Assembly (NCBI RefSeq): GCF_900496995.4
Contig: NC_044006.1
Span: 43,609,620-43,673,619, forward strand
Reading direction: 5' to 3'
Source: Aquila chrysaetos chrysaetos
Lineage: Eukaryota > Chordata > Aves > Accipitriformes > Accipitridae
Length of the DNA: 64,000 nt
The notes beneath the pieces are model-generated. The model did not search any database. It saw only the letters and a program-made list of their open reading frames with translations, and was not told the DNA's origin. Every line of letters starts with the position of its first letter. Position 1 is the stretch's first letter. The position numbers and the translations under genes are program-made. Below are positions 27,364-38,070 of the stretch, piece after piece.

Positions 27364-30000
27364 ATAATTAAACTGTTTTGCCAAATTCTTCCTGACCAGA
27401 CCTAGTTTTTCTCCCCCCGCCCTCTTCTGTGAGGAAAAAGAACAGGTATCAGACTCCCTCACCAAGCTAACCTTTCTGCGACTTAACAAAAAAAAGCAAT
27501 GTAAGACGTAATTTTAAACAATTCCTATCATGATCTTCCCCAAAACTGGAATGATCCAAACTAGAAAGACCTAACTACTATCTAATCTGCTTTCCTGGCA
27601 ATTGATAGTCCAAATTATGTTATCTGGCAGCTGATTATTTTTAAACGCACTGCAGAGCATATTTATTTCTCTTTTGACACCGTTCACAAGTTATACTTAT
27701 CTTGCTTAGTTAAAAAACAAACAAGAAATTCTGATTTCTGGCATAATTTTACCCTTTCTTAACATAATCAAATTACTTCTGGTTATACCCCAGTCTGTCA
27801 CATTAAGTCACACTTTATTGAGTTGTCTTACTGCTGTTTGTATTGTAGCAGCGCCTAAAGACCCAGACAAAGAACATGGTCCTTTTGTGAAGCCTGTACA
27901 CTAAGGATCCATTATTCTTTTGGGTGCAGATACACCTCTCCTCATAATTACATCCTGAGCTGTGACAAAGTGGCTGCCAGGCAACACAGCTGTCAAAACC
28001 ACATTGCAGGGCAGTTGGAGAGCACAAATCAAGTGAAATAATAGAAATGTTTGGGACACGAGGCATTGCACAGAACAGCCAGGGCCCTTCATGTTTCTCA
28101 TGCCTGATTATGCAGCGTGGCCTTGGCTAAAGCATCTTTGTGGCATAATCCCACTGGCCCTTGCAAAAGGGCTGGTGTTGATGTTGCCAGTTGGGGCTCA
28201 CAGGTCTCCCTGGTGTTTTGGGATTGAGGGGCCTGCAGCACACTTTTCATCTAAGTTAGGGCTGTCACATTCCTGTCCCTTTTCTGTCTTTTGTGTCAGC
28301 AATAGGCATCATAACGGGCTGTATCACTCCACTAAAATAGCTCATTTTTTTTTACACTTAACCTTTCAGATTTGGCTCATAGAATGGGCAATGATTGTTG
28401 GTACCAGCAGGAAGGAGGTGGTGGCAGAATGTGGCTGGAGCAAACCCTGTCCTTTTCATGAGTACCTGGGTTGGCCTGGTTTGCGTGGTTCATGAAGTCA
28501 TGCGCACAGGATGCAGTTAAGCTGATTTAATGACAGACAGCTGCTGAAAGGAGCAGTTCTGCTTTCCCTCACTTCCAGGTTTCTGCCTTCCTTGATCCTG
28601 TGGCTGTGTGGTCACAAGGTGGATCAATTCAGCTGTCTGGCCAATGGAAAATTTATTATTTTCTGAGGTGTTATTTTTCCACCAGACCAATCAGCTGACT
28701 AGAGTCAGACGGTTACCGGATCCCACGTAAGGGATGTGAAGGGAGTACACATCCGTGGGTTGCAGGCAGGATCACCTTTTCACAGCAGTCTGCTGTCAGG
28801 TCAGCGCAGCCAAAAGGCCAGGCTACTGCTGCTGCATTCAGGTGACAGATCACCCAATGCCACACTGATGCTGGAAGGGGCCATTCTGTGTCTTGGCACC
28901 CTGACACAGGCTGGGCACATCTGCCATCTTCTTTCCCCTATGGGTACCTGTGTGATCCCAGTGGAGCTGGTTTAAGGAGCACATCAGTGAGGAAAAAAAC
29001 TATTCCTTTTTCTGCAAGCTTAGTTTCATGGTTAAGCCAGTTCCCTGTGGGGCTGGATGAGTACTAGGGTCAGTCCCTGAAACCAATGGGACCTCATGGC
29101 TGGGACAGGGTGACAGCTTTCTGTAACATGTCTGTGAGATTGGCTTGACTACAACATCATTTACCAGGACATTTAGGCACTGGTGAATTCAACCTGGAAG
29201 AGCAGGTCAGCCCTATTTGTAGCTCTGAAGCAGAAGATATATGTAAGGGGAGCCCCACCTTACTTTCAGTTCTCCGATCTGAATCGACGAGAATAGAGTC
29301 TGGCAGAAAGGAAGCAACACCTGCATCACTGAGGTAGAAAAGGCGGACTCCAGAGATTAAATAAAGCCCCTATAATTCAAGGTATTGAATTCTAGACAAG
29401 TGCCTTGAATTTATCTTTCTTCCTTATAGAATGAAAAAAGGAATTGGTTTCTGGCATCGAGGATTCCCTTCCAGGGATTACCGGAATGACTGGAAGCAAG
29501 TCATTCACCTGGGACGAACTGCTCAGTTTCTGCAGCATCAGTGCTGGCTGACATGGAGGACAAGACACCACACTGAGTCAAGAATCCCCTGGGAAGGGAG
29601 CAGGGAAGACCTTCAGCCTTTGCAGCTACAAATAAGCCCCGGGGACCATAGGGAGACTCGGGCAGGTGGGGACCCTGGGAGGTCTCCAGCCCAGGCAGGC
29701 TCTGCTCCGGCTCAACTCGGGGCTTCCTCCAGCCCGGCCTCGACAGCCCCCGGCAGCGCCCAGCCCCTGGAGGAGCCCGGACTCCCCTCGCCTCAGCTCG
29801 GGCCCGCCGCCTCTGAGCGGGCTGGCCACTCTCCCCCGCGTCCGCCCCGTGGGTACGGGGTCAGTGCTGGCCGCAGGCCACCGGGAGGGCGAGCTGGGGA
29901 CGCGGGCCCGGGCGGCGGTGCCCGAGCGCAAAGGAGTTAACAGGACTTTCTGCCTCCTCCCGCCCGCGCCTCCTCCACCCTCCTCGTTACCTGCACTTTA

Positions 30001-30336
30001 TCACTGCCGGAGCCGCGGGGCGGGAGCGGTGGAGGGGCCGGCAGGGCTTCCTGCGCCGCCCGGGGCTGCCCGCGGCGGCGGGGCCCTTCCTGCCCGCCCG
30101 GCGGGGCCGCGGCGTGCGGGGGCCGCGCTCGGCGCGGCCGGGGGAAGGTGTGCGAGCGCTGCGCGGTGCGCGCGAGTGCCTGCCTGCCTGCCTCCTGCCT
30201 GCCTCCTGCCCGCCTGCCTGCCTCCTGCCCGCCCGCCCGCCTGCCTGCCTGTGGGTGGGAGCGGGGCTGGGGCCACGCGAGGGGAAGGCGGGCGGGCAGA
30301 GCGGGTCTGCGCGCCGCAGCCCGGCAGGGATGCGGC
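30001..30336 (+). other. RAPGEF5: Likely 5' leader of RAPGEF5 (left boundary not determinable)
   Basis: GC-rich stretch directly before the start codon, placed here as probable untranslated leader. It has no ATG until 30330. It carries a CCTG/CCCG array at 30178-30252 and GC boxes, so part of it may be promoter rather than transcript. The left boundary is a guess. Confidence 0.45.
30178..30252 (+). repeat. CCTG/CCCG tetranucleotide array in the RAPGEF5 leader
   Basis: About 75 bases made of CCTG units mixed with CCTC and CCCG variants. It lies 85-160 bases before the start codon and is interrupted, so probably less unstable than a pure array. Confidence 0.9.
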
Positions 30337-30374
30337 ATGGCCGTGGGCTCCGTGAAGATGCCGTCGCCGTGTGA
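30330..30374 (+). other. Upstream overlapping ORF at the RAPGEF5 start (14 codons)
   Basis: ATG at 30330 lies 7 bases before the presumed start and is in another frame. It reads MRHGRGLREDAVAV and stops at TGA 30372-30374, overlapping the CDS by 38 bases. G at -3 and C at +4 give moderate context. It is the first ATG found 3' of about 29880, so ribosomes would meet it first if transcription starts within that stretch. It is likely regulatory (leaky scanning) rather than a functional peptide. Confidence 0.5.
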
Positions 30375-30534
30375 GGGCGCGGAGCTGGCCCGCAGCTGGA
30401 GCCCCGGCGGCGGAGCCCACGAGCCGCCGCCGCCGCCGCCGGTGCAGCTGCGGCAGAAGCTGCGGGAGCTGCCGGCGCTGCTGCGGAGCGGGCTGACGCT
30501 GCGGAGGAAGAGCGCCGTCGCCGCCGCCGGCCGG
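30337..30534 (+). CDS. RAPGEF5: RAPGEF5 coding exon 1: proline-rich, basic N-terminus
   Basis: 66 codons from ATG 30337 to a strong donor (CGG|GTGAGT at 30534/30535), ending in phase 0. The peptide starts MAVGSVKMPSPCEG. It has a run of six prolines at residues 30-35, encoded by (CCG)6 at 30424-30441, then a Leu/Arg-rich stretch (residues 36-60, LRQKLRELPALLRSG) predicted to be helical, and an Ala-rich end at AGR. No signal peptide or membrane segment is visible. ATG 30337 has G at -3 and G at +4, a good initiation context. A second in-frame ATG at 30358 (Met8) has A at -3 and could also be used. The frame stays open upstream to about 30148 but contains no ATG there, so 30337 is the first in-frame start. 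GC and CpG content match the surrounding island, as expected for a vertebrate first exon. Confidence 0.85.
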
Positions 30535-30567
30535 GTGAGTGAGTGAGCGAGCGAGCGAGCGAGCGAT
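30535..30567 (+). repeat. (GTGA)n/(GCGA)n array containing the exon 1 splice donor
   Basis: The intron begins with GTGA, GTGA, GTGA and then repeated GCGA units. Donor-like hexamers start at 30535 (GTGAGT), 30539 (GTGAGT) and 30543 (GTGAGC). Only the first keeps exon 1 in phase 0 with exon 2. Confidence 0.9.
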
Positions 30568-33262
30568 CCAGCGGGCGGCCCGGGGCAGCGCCCCCGCCGG
30601 GGACGCCCCCCCGCCCTGCCCGCCGGGCGGCGGTGCCCGGGGCGGCGCCCGCAGCGCCCCCGGCCGGGCCGCCGCGGTGGGGGGCGGGCCGCGGGCTCCC
30701 GGCGCTGGCCCCCCGCGGGGGGCGGCGGGGAGGGCGATCGGGCGGCTCCGCGGCAGCCCCCGGGTGGGGGTGCCCGCGGGCCAGCCCCGGGCTCGGCCCC
30801 CACCTCGGCCAGCTCCGGCGAAAAACGCAACGTGGGTGAGGGTGAGTGCGCGCCCCCGTCCCCACCGCCGGGATCCTCCCGTGGCTCGGCTCTTCCCTCC
30901 TTTTTCCCCAACATGTGGCAGAACTTGCGTGGGCCGGTGCAGGCTCTCGTCTGGCAGGAGGTGCTGCGCAGGTGTGCTCGGACACTTGCGCAAACGCGCG
31001 TTAATGCAGCGGGCATCAACGTGCCCTGGAGCTTTTGAAGCGGGAATGCCCTTCTGGGGACACTCGGCCCCCAGCCTCGCGTGCCTCCAGAGGCTGAGGC
31101 CGTGGGGTCAGGTGGGCATGGCGGAAATCCCTAGCCAAGTTTCGCTCAAGTTCACTCGTTTTTAAAAAGGCTGATGGTACGTCTTTACAGGGCAGGCAGT
31201 GCCCCGGTGAAGCGCAGCGCGGCACCGCCGCAGCTGGGAACCGGGTGGTGACCCGCTGCTCATGCCTGTGAAATCTCCCAGTTGTGACTGGAGCCGTATC
31301 ACAGGCGTGGGATTGCCATCGGGTCACAGCAAACCTTCCTTGCGTGCCAAAGCTGGACTGAGACCCGCCATCTGAGTAGTCGAAATGAAGAGGTTGGGTT
31401 TACCTGCGTGGGGTTGAGTTTCTCATGTGGGGCTTCAAGCGAACTGCTGTGTGGTTTTGGTGCGCTGATAAATGCCTGTGCAGAGAGTTAGTGGGGAGAA
31501 GTCAGCATGGTGTATATTTGTACCCTCATCAACTTTGCAGTGCTTTACCCATGTAAACAAATGCTTTCTCTGCATGGGGAAGTTGTTGTGAAATATAGTC
31601 GGGTGTGAATTTAAAACCAAACTTCCTGGGTGAATGCTTTGTTCTAACTTAGAAGATATGCACGCAAGGAAGATAAATCGGATTAAGGTAGTATACAAAT
31701 TTACAGCAGAATAGCTATTTCTGAGGAAGATTTTGATTCAAATTCCTGTTCTAGATTAATTTCTTTCCTCGGGTGAGTTTAACAAGCTAGTAAAGACTAG
31801 TCTGTATGGAGATGCCTAATGATTTTTATTGTTCGGGTGAAATGGTAATCCACTTGACAAGTATCCATACGAACACAGAGCTAAGGGGATTCAGTTAATT
31901 TTAAATAGCCAAGTCTTGCTCTGCCCTAACAGGATGTATATGACAGATATCTTTCTTCCAACGAAGATGAGACCTTTTCTGAATTGAGTTTAAGTTGTTC
32001 CACTTTAAAAGTGTACTACCAGAGAAGTGGAGTAAGTGTCCAGTGAGGAGGTAAGAAGCAGTGCAGAACCACTGCTCATAACTGTGTTCATTTGCAGGCG
32101 GGTCTGAAATACTGTTTTAGCACAACAAACTCACGACTCTATGGGGAGATGCCATGCAGAGCAGGCTCAGGTTTATCCTCATGGTTATTCCTCACTGCTG
32201 CTGAAAGAATTTAACAAGCGAGTGGTACAGCAGTTACTCTGTAAATATTTGGAGTGGGTGAGTTAACACCCCGGTGAGAAGCTTGGGTAGCTCCTGGGTT
32301 GTGCAGCTCCTCAGATGTGCTTGCTGAAGCCTTGGTCCCATCTTGCTTTACACAGTCGCGGCTGAGGCTCTGCCTGTCTTTGCTGACGTACTGTGTTACA
32401 GACCAGCAAACACAGAGTGACAGATTTAGTGGTGGTGTCATCTGTGCCTTCATCTCCCAGCACCCTGTGGGTCATCTTGCAAACTTTTTCTTGAACCGTT
32501 TACCCTGGTAGGAAGAAGGCTGGAGGGAGGATGGTGAGTTTGTAAGGCAGACTGGAGTCAGCTCAGCAGATCTTGGATCAGTGGGTGATGCTGTGTGGAG
32601 ATGCCATATGGCTCCAGCAGGACCTTCTGGCCGGTGTCTTGGTCCTGTGTGGAGAATGGGACTGCTGTGCTCTGCTGTCTCTGGGTTTGCAGGGCTTCTC
32701 CTGCAGCTGGAATTATTCAGCAATGCAGGTGCCTAGTGGAGTGTTCTGAGGCGCAGGTAGTGCTAGGGGTCCAGTAGTGATGTTGATGTCACTTGTTCCC
32801 TTTGGAAACAAAGTGGACATCTGGGGTGCATGAGGGTCTCTCCCACACGTGCGATTCTCCAGGGAGCAGTCTGGCTCTGCTGGTAGTGCCCTGTGTTGAT
32901 TCCTGTCCACTCCATGCGTGTGTTTCCCCCCTGCGCCCCCCGAAATGGAATTTTAGGGGCACGACACTTTTCACATATTTCTATTTAATGTGGAGAATAA
33001 CTTCAACCCTGAAAATGACAGTATTTGGGAGCGGGAAGGGATATGTTAGAATAATAAAATGCAGCATTTTTTAATACTTCCCCTTTTAAACATGACTCTT
33101 AAATTAAAAAAGTCTTTAAAAAGTTGGAGAAAGGTTGAGTAACACAAATATGAAACAAAGATTCCTTTTTTTTCACCTCAACAAAATATTTCAAGTTAAT
33201 CCAATGTTAATTTTTGGAGGGTTTTGTTTGCTCATGAAATCTCTATTCCCCCTATCCCTTTG

Positions 33263-33279
33263 AAAAAAAAAAAAAAAAA
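33263..33279. repeat. Poly-A tract (17)
   Basis: Pure A run in intron 1 between CCCTTTG and TTTAG; nothing assigned around it. Confidence 0.9.
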
Positions 33280-33490
33280 TTTAGTCTGATCTTCCTCTCC
33301 AGTGACTTTTTCTTTGTGCTTTTTTGTTTGTTCAAATGCCAAGCTGAGAGTCTTATTTGTCCAGCTGGTTTCATCAGGAATGTTGCTCACTTAGGTGAGC
33401 TGTTTTCAAGTAAATGCTGACCAGCTCAAATTCTGGCTTGTTTAATTTCCTAGAAAAAATATTATGACCCCCTGAGCAGGGGGTCTGCCT

Positions 33491-33625
33491 CTGATGCTGT
33501 CTTGCTGAGGGACCGCCTGCAGTGCAGTTTGCTTCCTCATCTATAAAGCAGGGATAATCTGCATATGTGCATGCTTGGGGAATATGGATAATAAAATATA
33601 ATGGAAGTGTTAAGGGTGCTATAAT
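33491..33625 (+). mobile_element. MIR/CORE-SINE-like remnant
   Basis: TTCCTCATCTATAAAGCAGGGATAAT (first 20 bases at 33533-33552) resembles the MIR segment TTTCCTCATCTGTAAAATGGG, and a weak match continues on both sides. It is old and diverged, with no clear ends or target duplications. Confidence 0.5.
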
Positions 33626-33740
33626 TGTTTTAAGAATGTACTTCACTGCATGCTGTTCAAACTCTTCCTGTGGTGCTCGGAGTGTGTGTGGGGGGGCGGG
33701 AAGGGAGGAGGAGGAAAGCATTGCATAGTAGAGGATAGTG

Positions 33741-33764
33741 TATATATATATATATATATATATA
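33741..33764. repeat. (TA)12 microsatellite
   Basis: Pure TA dinucleotide array in intron 1, just downstream of a G-rich, A-rich stretch. Confidence 0.95.
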
Positions 33765-34375
33765 AATTGAATACATTTTGCAAAAATCTGTTTGGGCCTC
33801 TCAGTCCTTGGCCCGTGGCACTAGACTATCTGAAAATTGTGATCAGAGATGGGGATAATTGAAAATGTAGTGTAACAAAATAAGCATTTCCCTCTCAGTT
33901 CGGTGAACCCAAAAACTGGAGTACAAGTGCATTTTTTTGGCTTTCTGTGTCGGGATATGTCCAATTTTAATACATGTGAAGAACTTAGAGGTGAAAAAAC
34001 ACCTTGTAGAAAAGCTGCAGTAACTGTCCTGCTTGCATGTTTGTGTGCTGTGGAGCCAGGTGAATACCAATACACTCTACTGCTTCAGTCATTTAGATAA
34101 AACTAACCTCCAGTTCCTTGGCTAGGGAAGCCCAATGTTTTTTTTTAAAGCTCCTGAACTTTGAACTGGATGTTGGCCTTGTCCCTGATGGTGTTTTTTC
34201 TTAAATTCAGTCTGAGGGCAGGTGCAGCACAGATGTCCGAGACGGCACTGGGGGTTAGGCTGCAGTTGCACAGTGAGCTGCAAGGTGAGGGTTTTACTTC
34301 TCATCCTCTGCTTGGTGCTTCTTTGTTTCTGCTGGATAAACCAGCAGAAAATAACCTAATCTTTGACTGTGGTAG

Positions 34376-34402
34376 TTGTGTCTGTGTCTGTGTGTGTGTG
34401 TC
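34376..34402 (+). repeat. (TG)n/(TC)n microsatellite
   Basis: TTGTGTCTGTGTCTGTGTGT followed by GTGTGTC; imperfect TG repeat in intron 1. Confidence 0.9.
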
Positions 34403-34845
34403 AGAGCTTGTGCAGAGGCAGAGGAAGGATCTGTTGCGGTAGGTCACTGTGCCCTGTGGAACCGTTCCCCTCTGCCATGTGCTTTCTAAAAGTCTTTGGA
34501 AAGTAGGACCCTTCTGTTTCCCAGTTTGCCTCCTTGAGGTATGTGTTAAGCGTACAGGTAGTAAGCAGGAGTATTTTGGTCATGAACTGTCTTTGCTGTT
34601 CTTCCTGGTGTTTGCTAAAGATGTCTTCCTTTCCTCACCTTTTTCTTGTAATAAGTGATGAAATACAGGTCCCTGCCCCCGGAAACACCAGGAATGCCAG
34701 CGGCGAGGTCCTGCAGGCAGATCAGTGCAGCAGTCACTCCATCATGACCAAAATCCTTTTCATCACACTCAGTTGCACTCTTAAGGGAGCTAAGGCTGCT
34801 CCTGAGTGCCTCCTGAGAGAGCAGGGAAGTGCTCAGAAGTTGGAG

Positions 34846-34873
34846 CACACACACACACAGACACACACACACA
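34846..34873 (+). repeat. (CA)n microsatellite
   Basis: CA array with one G interruption near 34860. It makes the 190-codon + ORF here read as Thr-His repeats, so that ORF is not real. Confidence 0.93.
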
Positions 34874-35899
34874 TTTTTAATGACCTCTTCAGCTTTCTGG
34901 GATCACATTTACACACAAGCAAAATACTGTTGTTATATGTGAGCATGGATGTTGCTCTTTGTCACAGTAGTGGAGCTGGAAATCCTTTTGGATGTCATGG
35001 TGTCAAACCCCATTACTCTGATATTGTGCAAGATCTTGCTGGCCTGTACAAAGCTTCACCATGGGACATGCCTTTTGGCTTGCTGGAAGTTGAAGAGATA
35101 CCGTGACTGTTTTCCCTTCTGAGACCCTGTAATGACTTTTGTGAGGTTCCTATAGGTCTTCGGCCAGGCAAATATTCTCAGACTGTCTTGACCTTGGCTC
35201 TGTTTTGAGTGACAACTTTGCTGTATGTGTACGTCAGGATGTAAACTGACTGTAGGGTTACAGGTTGAAAATAAACCACAGGAGTTAGGGTAAGGATGCT
35301 AAAAGTTTACATGGGTTCTGGGTGAGACTGGAGAAGTTCATGGAGGGGAAATGTACTGAACATACATAATCCTCATCAGGCACAGAAGGTTCCTGAGCTG
35401 AAAATAGCTGGAGGGTTGGAGCGTATTAGAGATATCTATCATATATTCTGGCACTGGCAGTTGTCATGCTGTTGGAGACAACTCTTCTTTGGCAGGGTAA
35501 AAAAATCAAATTATATGCAATCTGTTATAATTAAATGAAGTATCCGAACCTCTCAACCTACATTTTGCTAAACTTTTATTCATCTCTTGTAAGAAGCTTT
35601 CAGTTGCTTATGTCATTCAGCTTACTTTCCTCTAATCAATTCATCCTGCGATTGGGGAAACCATAGTGTTGTAGATGAGGTTTTGCCAGGACATTAGAAA
35701 TTTCCTGCTGGAAATACTCAGAATTTCCAGTCCTCCTTTCCATGGCTACATTATGATGGTAGTTGACAGTTACATTTTGATTGAGCCAAGCATATAGATC
35801 TGCCTTGTACTCAGGTAATCTTCCCACCAACAACTGACATTTATACCAGGCCATGTCCTTGTTGGCAGCTCCTCATCTTAGTAGTGCCTGAGTGACCAC

Positions 35900-36540
35900 G
35901 TATTTCATGCTGCTGAATTACGCTCTTTTCCTAATATTCCAGTTCTCAAAGTCACCTAATCTTCCTGTACGCCATTCTGTTTACATTTGTTTTGACAATG
36001 CCTCCACTTTTATGCCATCAACATATTTCGTTAACACCTTTATGCTTGTTTGACCAGTGTTGTTAATGAGAAGAGGAGAAAAAAAAAATGGGGAGAATGA
36101 TTGCCCTGGTACCCACGTTTATGTATACTATAGAGGCTTTAATTTTGGAGTTTCTCCTGCATTAAAAAGATGCGGTGTTGTGGTGTGTAGATGCTGTACT
36201 GGCTGAAATCAGCTTACAAAAATACTGGATTGGTTCAGTGAATCAAAAGTTTTACTGTCAGGAGTATTATCAAAGTAGTTTGATTGATATTAGTGACATT
36301 TTGCTTTAAAGCCTGCCATAGAGGTTCTACTCAGTAACTTAATACCCCCATCACTCTGGCAGTTATTATGTGACTAAAAATAGTCGTGGTAAGTAGTCTT
36401 GAATTTTTCCTATTGTAATCAGGCTTATTATGTATTCCTGCTAAACGTATTTGATTAAGACAATCGTCTTTCACGGTATCCTTTAACTTGTCAGGTCTGT
36501 GACTGGTGACACATGAAGAGTTGAGGAATGAGTAAAATAG
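35900..36540 (-). mobile_element. Possible ancient CR1/L3-type LINE remnant
   Basis: The order of weak matches fits the antisense RT region of old CR1/L3 elements: a 'catcaacatatttcgttaac' segment (about 36018-36037), a 'gttgttaatgagaagaggag' segment near 36060, a 'ccctggtacccacg' segment near 36104, and AACTTGTCAGGTCTGT near 36486. It is heavily decayed, so this is a low-certainty call. Confidence 0.4.
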
Positions 36541-38013
36541 CTTAGCGACAGTGACCACAGTAGCTGATGGGGAATTTCAGTGTCTCTTGTGTTTATTTGC
36601 ATAATAATTCGTTTCATAGTCAGTGTTCAGTGAATTACTAAATTGAGAACACTTCTTAATTAGCCCATGTGTTATGACATCTGAGAAATTGTGCCTGGGT
36701 TTGATTAACTACAGGCAAATGAAATGGAAGGCAAACCCACTCTAATGGCCTAGTATGTAACCTAGTAAGTTTTGCAGAATGCAAAGTTATTTTTCTCCCT
36801 GAGGCTGGGGATTAGTCTGTTTGACAGAATGATGCCCGCTGCCTGTGGCCTTACACTGGCACTGGGTGTGAGGCTGGCAGCGCACTGATATCTCGGCTGC
36901 TTTCTAGCATCTCTGGGAAGGTCCAGGTGCAGCACTAGCAGGTGCCGCTGCCAGCGCATGGGGAAGAGGTGCCATCATGTGGCTCATGCTCATGGAAGGT
37001 GCGTAAGATTGACATCGACACCTTGACACAGAAAAAATGCAGCAGCTTGCTCTAAGCTATGGCACAGGTTCTGTTCCCTTTCTCTGTTTTGGCCAGAGCA
37101 TATCCTGGTAAGTCCCTCTTTGACCTGCAGTCAGCCGCTATACAACACAGTCTTGGCTTTAACCCCTTGCCCACACTGCAAACTGTGCTCAGGCTGAAAA
37201 TACCTTGAGTTAATTTTGCCCATGCTCAGTCTTTAAGTGCTGCTTCTCTTGTTAGTAATAACGCCTTCAGTTAGGGGCTCCGAAAGAAAATATCGATCAG
37301 CCCCGCATGTTTTTGTAATTCTGGTTGAACAAGGATCTCGCTGCTTTCACTTTTGGTTTTGCTCCTGTTTCTAAGGGATGTAGCCTGCAGATCCTCAGAC
37401 GTAGTGCTGCCATGTGTGGCTGGGAAACCTATCAAGGAAATCTGTGTAGGAAATAATATCAACTCTATTGGAATTAAAAGGAATGTATTTGAGTATTTGC
37501 AAAATTTCTGCTAGTGTTACTTCTTGATGAAAGGCTTGATTTAAATGTGAGCTGATTGTCCCCTTAGTTATAGATTTAAAGGGAAATAAATAAAATTCAC
37601 TTTGTGGCATTATATACTTTAATTTGGTTCGTTGCAAAACTGCATTATTGGTTAATTCATGCTAGATTTCCCAGCCGCCAGGATGAATGAACAACGCCGC
37701 ACTGTACAATTATGACAAACTCTGTTAAGGTTTGTATTCAGCTGTTGTTACTCGTACGGCCCCAGTGGTTTGAATTCCATTTGCGCCGTGAGGAAATTGC
37801 AAAGCAAGCTGTGCATTTTTATGCTGATGAAAATGCTGAAAATAGGTGGCAATAGCTCTTAAAAGGGGAAAAGAAAAAAAAAAAGAGGAAAGCAGAATAT
37901 GCTGTCTTTTCAACCTAACTCCCAGAAAGCGATTGTAATGAAACAGATTTGTCCTTAATATATAATAATTAATGTTTTGCATATGGGAAAGGAAGGTGCT
38001 TGTTCTTTATACA

Positions 38014-38070
38014 TATACTATGTAACTTTACACTTATACTATATAACTTTATAGTATAACTATGTAACTT
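38014..38070 (+). repeat. Short AT-rich tandem repeat (about three units)
   Basis: Three diverged copies of a TATACTATGTAACTTT-like unit (ACTATGTAACTTT, ACTATATAACTTT, AACTATGTAACTT). Confidence 0.7.

Larger units (their letters stand above)
14201..29689. other. Unassigned upstream DNA
   Basis: No gene or clear element recognised over about 15 kb. Contains two perfect short inverted repeats (22588-22609 and 26183-26211), poly-A runs at 24261 and 25484-25496, and the T17 run. The ORF at 29431-29940 simply runs into the CpG island. Genes that flank RAPGEF5 in mammals (STEAP1B, IL6) were looked for and not seen. Confidence 0.55.
29690..30880 (+). promoter_or_regulatory. RAPGEF5: CpG island promoter of RAPGEF5
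   Basis: A block of about 1.2 kb of very high GC with dense CpG, in a window that is otherwise AT-rich and CpG-poor. It brackets exon 1 and the start of intron 1. GC boxes (GGGGCGGG) occur at 30017-30024 and 30681-30688, and a GGCGGGCGGG repeat at 30287-30296. I see no TATA box at a sensible distance, which suits a CpG-island promoter with dispersed start sites. The exact start site cannot be read from sequence. The long open frames on both strands here (up to 360 codons on -) come from lack of TAA, TAG and TGA in GC-rich DNA and are not genes. Confidence 0.8.

Noticed and set aside
1..29600. Exons of STEAP1B or IL6, which flank RAPGEF5 in mammals
   Set aside because: No ORF or splice-linked segment resembled either family.
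29431..30355. Plus-strand ORFs of 169 and 229 codons before exon 1
   Set aside because: Pro/Ala/Gly/Arg composition, no domain, frames unrelated to exon 1; composition artefacts of the island.
29937..31019. Three overlapping minus-strand ORFs of 330-360 codons
   Set aside because: They lie in the CpG island, overlap in different frames, and read as Arg/Ala/Pro/Gly strings. Lack of stops in GC-rich DNA explains them.
34534..35106. 190-codon plus-strand ORF
   Set aside because: It runs through the CA microsatellite (Thr-His repeats) and shows no domain.
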